From assembly GCA_029983435.1 (NCBI GenBank), contig JASBZN010000077.1, positions 1 to 5,635 on the forward strand: 5,635 nucleotides of DNA, given 5' to 3'. A program made the translations under genes and the position numbers. The stretch comes from Urinicoccus sp. (GTDB lineage Bacteria; Bacillota; Clostridia; Tissierellales; Peptoniphilaceae). Shown one piece after another: positions 5,373 through 5,635 of this stretch. The notes below the pieces were generated by a model, which was not told where the DNA came from, ran no database searches, and worked only from the letters and a program-made list of their open reading frames with translations. Position 1 is the first letter of the stretch; each line of letters opens with the position of its first letter.

Positions 5373-5635
5373 TTACTTATTCAATTGATAGATAACCGTT
5401 GCCAATTCTGCTCTTGTAAAGCTAGATTTTGGTTCAAAGGTGTTTCTATCGGTTCCATGGAGGATTCCTGCTTGAGTCATGCGTTTTACGCTATCTTTTG
5501 CCCAAACAGAGATGTCTCCTTGGTCTTGGAAGTAAAGGACACCGCCATTCCCATAGGCTTTTTTCGTTACTTGGAAGTAACGGTCTAAAATGGTGGCCAT
5601 TTCTTCTCTTGTCATGGTTTGGTCTGGGGCAAATT
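5373..5635 (-). CDS. SLH-domain surface protein, C-terminal part
   Basis: The visible 86 residues are the end of a larger protein whose start lies beyond the right edge; the frame is open to the last base. The M in MTREEM is not the start, because FAPDQT precedes it in frame and belongs to an SLH repeat. Two SLH units are seen: the end of one (FAPDQTMTREEMATIL, visible residues 1-16) and a complete last one (about 35-86) with ISVWAKDSVKRM, AGILHGTDRNTFEP and TRAELATVIYQL. SLH domains usually hold secreted proteins to pyruvylated secondary cell-wall polymers, so the protein should be exported and non-covalently bound to the wall. The SLH units at the extreme C-terminus place any catalytic or adhesive part upstream, out of view. 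It is a separate transcription unit, ended by the terminator at 5313-5354. Confidence 0.9.
   Translation of the reverse strand, partial: FAPDQTMTREEMATILDRYFQVTKKAYGNGGVLYFQDQGDISVWAKDSVKRMTQAGILHGTDRNTFEPKSSFTRAELATVIYQLNK

Noticed and set aside
5373..5615. The ATG at 5615 as start of an 80-residue SLH protein
   Set aside because: The frame continues upstream as FAPDQT, part of an SLH repeat, and no ribosome binding site precedes the ATG; the gene is cut by the window edge.
1..5635. CRISPR array, tRNA, rRNA, insertion sequence, prophage or toxin-antitoxin pair
   Set aside because: No direct repeat series, cloverleaf, transposase or phage-like protein was seen on either strand.

Overview
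The window looks like a chromosomal piece of a low-to-moderate GC Gram-positive anaerobe (Bacillota; a Clostridia/Tissierellia-type organism is my best guess). The clues are strong AGGAGG-type ribosome binding sites, a SAM-I riboswitch that works by transcription termination, an S-layer homology (SLH) protein, and a set of redox proteins (hemerythrin, nitroreductase, flavodoxin) common in anaerobes. The genus cannot be fixed from the sequence alone. Every supported gene is on the minus strand, so the window reads biologically from right to left.

Right end (5373-5635): the C-terminal end of an SLH-domain cell-surface protein, closed by a strong intrinsic terminator (5313-5354). Positions 5038-5372 hold no convincing gene. 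They contain that terminator, a GC-rich hairpin (5272-5296), a small TGAC/GTCA dyad and a candidate promoter (5129-5158) for the next gene.

Centre (270-5037): six co-directional genes that look like one operon or two nested ones. In order of transcription they are a hemerythrin-domain protein, a two-part protein with a C-terminal SseB-like domain, a TM1586-type nitroreductase, a diacylglycerol/lipid kinase, a small flavodoxin, and the lysine exporter LysO. Nitroreductase and kinase overlap by ATGA, and flavodoxin and lysO overlap by 8 bp. The flavodoxin lacks its own strong ribosome binding site, but a 10-codon minigene with a perfect one ends exactly on its start codon. The first, third and fifth proteins suggest oxygen or nitric-oxide handling and flavin redox chemistry. 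The kinase and lysine exporter add membrane-lipid and amino-acid homeostasis. A shared physiological role is inference.

Left end (1-269): after lysO comes an 11-bp hairpin, then a near-consensus sigma-A promoter (TTGACA, 17 bp, TATACT), a complete SAM-I riboswitch aptamer (52-148), an antiterminator/terminator switch, and the window edge. The gene it controls, presumably for methionine or SAM synthesis or uptake, lies just outside.

No tRNA, rRNA, CRISPR, insertion sequence or phage feature was seen. I see no clear new defence or mobile system. The least explained items are the minigene-coupled flavodoxin with a CPRC motif, the SseB-like fusion, and the structured spacer at 5211-5355.
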